From Pedobacter sp. JY14-1 (GTDB taxonomy: Bacteria > Bacteroidota > Bacteroidia > Sphingobacteriales > Sphingobacteriaceae), in contig NZ_JARJHU010000009.1 of assembly GCF_029269825.1 (NCBI RefSeq), positions 62,601 through 126,600 of the forward strand: a stretch of 64,000 nucleotides of DNA, read 5' to 3'. The notes beneath the pieces were generated by a model that worked only from the letters and a program-made list of their open reading frames with translations, was not told the DNA's origin and did not search any database. The stretch's first letter is position 1. Every line of letters starts with the position of its first letter. The translations under genes were made by a program, and so were the position numbers. This document shows positions 63,044-64,000 of this stretch, piece by piece.

Positions 63044-63244
63044 ATGCCATCGACTGTCATTGATAAGTTTTTTTATGATGCCGACCGCAGGTGGCTTACA
63101 GTGATATTCCGGTCAGGTAAAACTTACAGGTACATAGACGTACCGCAGGATGTCTATCTGTCGTTAGGGGCATCGATATCTAAAGGACGTTATTTTAACA
63201 GGAAAATAAGAAATGTCTATTCATACAAAAGCCTGGAAGATTGA
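63044..63244 (+). CDS. KTSC-domain protein
   Basis: A 66-residue protein from the ATG at 63044 (MPSTVIDKFFYDADRRWLTVIFRSGKTYRYIDVPQDVYLSL). This is the complete KTSC domain, a small beta-rich module named after Lys-tRNA synthetase C-terminal-like sequences, function unknown. The first part of the longer frame (62960-63043) is not needed. Its stop codon sits in the loop of its own terminator. Confidence 0.85.
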   Translation: MPSTVIDKFFYDADRRWLTVIFRSGKTYRYIDVPQDVYLSLGASISKGRYFNRKIRNVYSYKSLED

Positions 63245-63258
63245 TATTCCAGGCTTTT
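63227..63258. terminator. Terminator overlapping the KTSC stop codon
   Basis: AAAAGCCTGGAA / TTCCAGGCTTTT, a 12-base perfect stem with an eight-base loop containing the KTSC stop. The A/T flanks would also work for the convergent DUF2383 gene. Confidence 0.92.
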
Positions 63259-63277
63259 CATTAAAAAATCAATTCAA

Positions 63278-63739
63278 TCAGTGTTGAGCCACCTGGTCTC
63301 TCAGTGCTTTAATCTCATCGTGCGATCCTTTCAGCTCAAATTTCTGGTACGAGATCAATGACCTCAGATTTGCGCTAAGCGTGTCTTCATCCAAAGCCAT
63401 CTGATAGGCTTTTTGAGCAGCATCTTCTCCGAACTCACAATTATTGAGTACGGTTTCCTTGTCATGTCCCGTAAAAATTGCTTTTAAGTCCATCCATCCC
63501 CTGTATATCTTCCCGTAAGTCGTTGTACCCTGGCTGGCGTCTTCACCGTTCACTTGTATTTCCTGCACCAGTGCAGACTTCAACCTATGGCTTTGGGCAA
63601 TCATTTCCAGGAATAAGGGCCTTAAATCATCGTCTTCCTGCCTTAACTCTTTAAGCGCTTTTTCGTAACCTGCAATTCTGTCATTGTTGATCTGAACGAG
63701 ATCATTTAAGATGTCTGCATTTGCTTTGTTGTTTTCCAT
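63278..63739 (-). CDS. DUF2383 (PA2169-type) four-helix-bundle protein
   Basis: A 153-residue protein with two paired-helix halves: ILNDLVQINNDRIAGYEKALKEL..LRPLFLEMIAQSHRLKSALVQEI, then TYGKIYRGWMDLKAIFTGHDKETVLNNCEFGEDAAQKAYQ. This is the PA2169/DUF2383 ferritin-like fold, common among stress-induced small proteins of this phylum; activity unknown. It lies upstream of the sodC end on the same strand. Confidence 0.92.
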   Translation of the reverse strand: MENNKANADILNDLVQINNDRIAGYEKALKELRQEDDDLRPLFLEMIAQSHRLKSALVQEIQVNGEDASQGTTTYGKIYRGWMDLKAIFTGHDKETVLNNCEFGEDAAQKAYQMALDEDTLSANLRSLISYQKFELKGSHDEIKALRDQVAQH

Positions 63740-63819
63740 GGTTATAGGTTTTGATGTATTAAAGACAACAAGACGAAATTTTAAAGGTTTGTAAAAAACT
63801 CATTTTTCCGTAGGAAGGG

Positions 63820-64000
63820 TTACTTCTGTTCATCTTTAGTAATCACACCACAACCTACGCGAGGGCCGGAATTACCACTGGGTTGGGTACTGTAATCGTC
63901 CGTACCACCATGTACGATAATACCTCTGCCAATGATATTGTCGATATGATCTGCTTCAATGCTCCAGCGGTCGGTAGTTACACTTACGCTGCCATGGCCT
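63820..64000 (-). CDS. sodC: Cu/Zn superoxide dismutase, C-terminal part only
   Basis: The frame is open to the end of the window; the gene starts beyond base 64000. The visible 59 residues hold the C-terminal half of a SOD_Cu fold: GHGSVSVTTDRWSIEADHI, then GRGIIVHGGTDDYSTQPSGN with the copper-binding His, and the closing SGPRVGCGVI. It converts superoxide to oxygen and peroxide in the periplasm, complementing the catalase at 2.2 kb. The remaining ligands and any signal peptide lie outside the window. Confidence 0.92.
   Translation of the reverse strand, partial: GHGSVSVTTDRWSIEADHIDNIIGRGIIVHGGTDDYSTQPSGNSGPRVGCGVITKDEQK

Noticed and set aside
1-64000. CRISPR array, IS element, prophage or retron
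   Set aside because: No regularly spaced repeats, transposase, phage structural gene or reverse transcriptase was found on either strand.

Overview
The window looks like a chromosomal segment from a Bacteroidota bacterium of the Sphingobacteriaceae (Pedobacter/Mucilaginibacter-like). This rests on recognised protein families and is not a database match. Supporting signs are outer-membrane receptors with carboxypeptidase-regulatory-like N-terminal domains, many lipoproteins with a CKK-type residue pattern after the lipobox, an OMP_b-brl_3 receptor, DUF4965-type glutaminase and GH78/GH43 enzymes, few Shine-Dalgarno sequences, and the Bacteroidota -7 promoter element TAnnTTTG in front of several genes. 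There is no phage, plasmid, transposase or CRISPR array; it reads as core and accessory chromosome with two decayed genes.

Layout. 1-11 kb: the end of a PAS histidine kinase, an ankyrin protein convergent with a katE/DUF892 stress operon, a small-membrane-protein/ABC-ATPase pair, an AraC regulator, two lipoproteins, a decayed PhyH dioxygenase, a VOC protein, a cold-shock protein and Hsp20. 11.5-17 kb: a frameshifted barrel protein joined to a chromate transporter, then a siderophore-type TonB receptor overlapping a PepSY membrane protein behind a promoter with operator-like repeats. 17-22.7 kb: small and unknown genes, DinB, a DoxX-like membrane protein, and a truncated-hemoglobin/membrane-protein/cupin operon. 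22.9-36.7 kb: a TlpA-type thioredoxin protein, a glutaminase-family enzyme, a YfhO-type membrane protein, a SulP transporter, and an outer-membrane receptor with a propeller partner. 36.8-42.2 kb: the imuA-imuB-dnaE2 mutagenesis cassette under a perfect dyad that encloses its -7 element. 42.3-48.4 kb: small genes, an AbiV-family (abortive infection) gene, an FtsX-type permease and tRNA-Leu(CAG). 48.4-55.8 kb: a carbohydrate cluster (HAD phosphatase, GH78, EEP hydrolase, SMP-30 lactonase, IlvD/Edd dehydratase, SDR) that fits deglycosylation followed by non-phosphorylative sugar oxidation. 55.8-64 kb: an HMA-like small protein under a large hairpin, FKBP, PurU, MscS, GH43, a probable small-RNA locus, dGTPase, an ECF sigma factor, stress-type small proteins, and the end of a Cu/Zn superoxide dismutase.

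Themes are oxidative and envelope stress, iron uptake, inducible mutagenesis and plant-glycan use. The features most worth follow-up are regulatory: the imuA operator, a TAGTGTACAAA-type dyad occurring twice 41 kb apart, the 16-bp inverted repeat covering the start codon at 56 kb, and the orphan promoter and hairpins at 59.7 kb. None of these amounts to a demonstrated new system from sequence alone.
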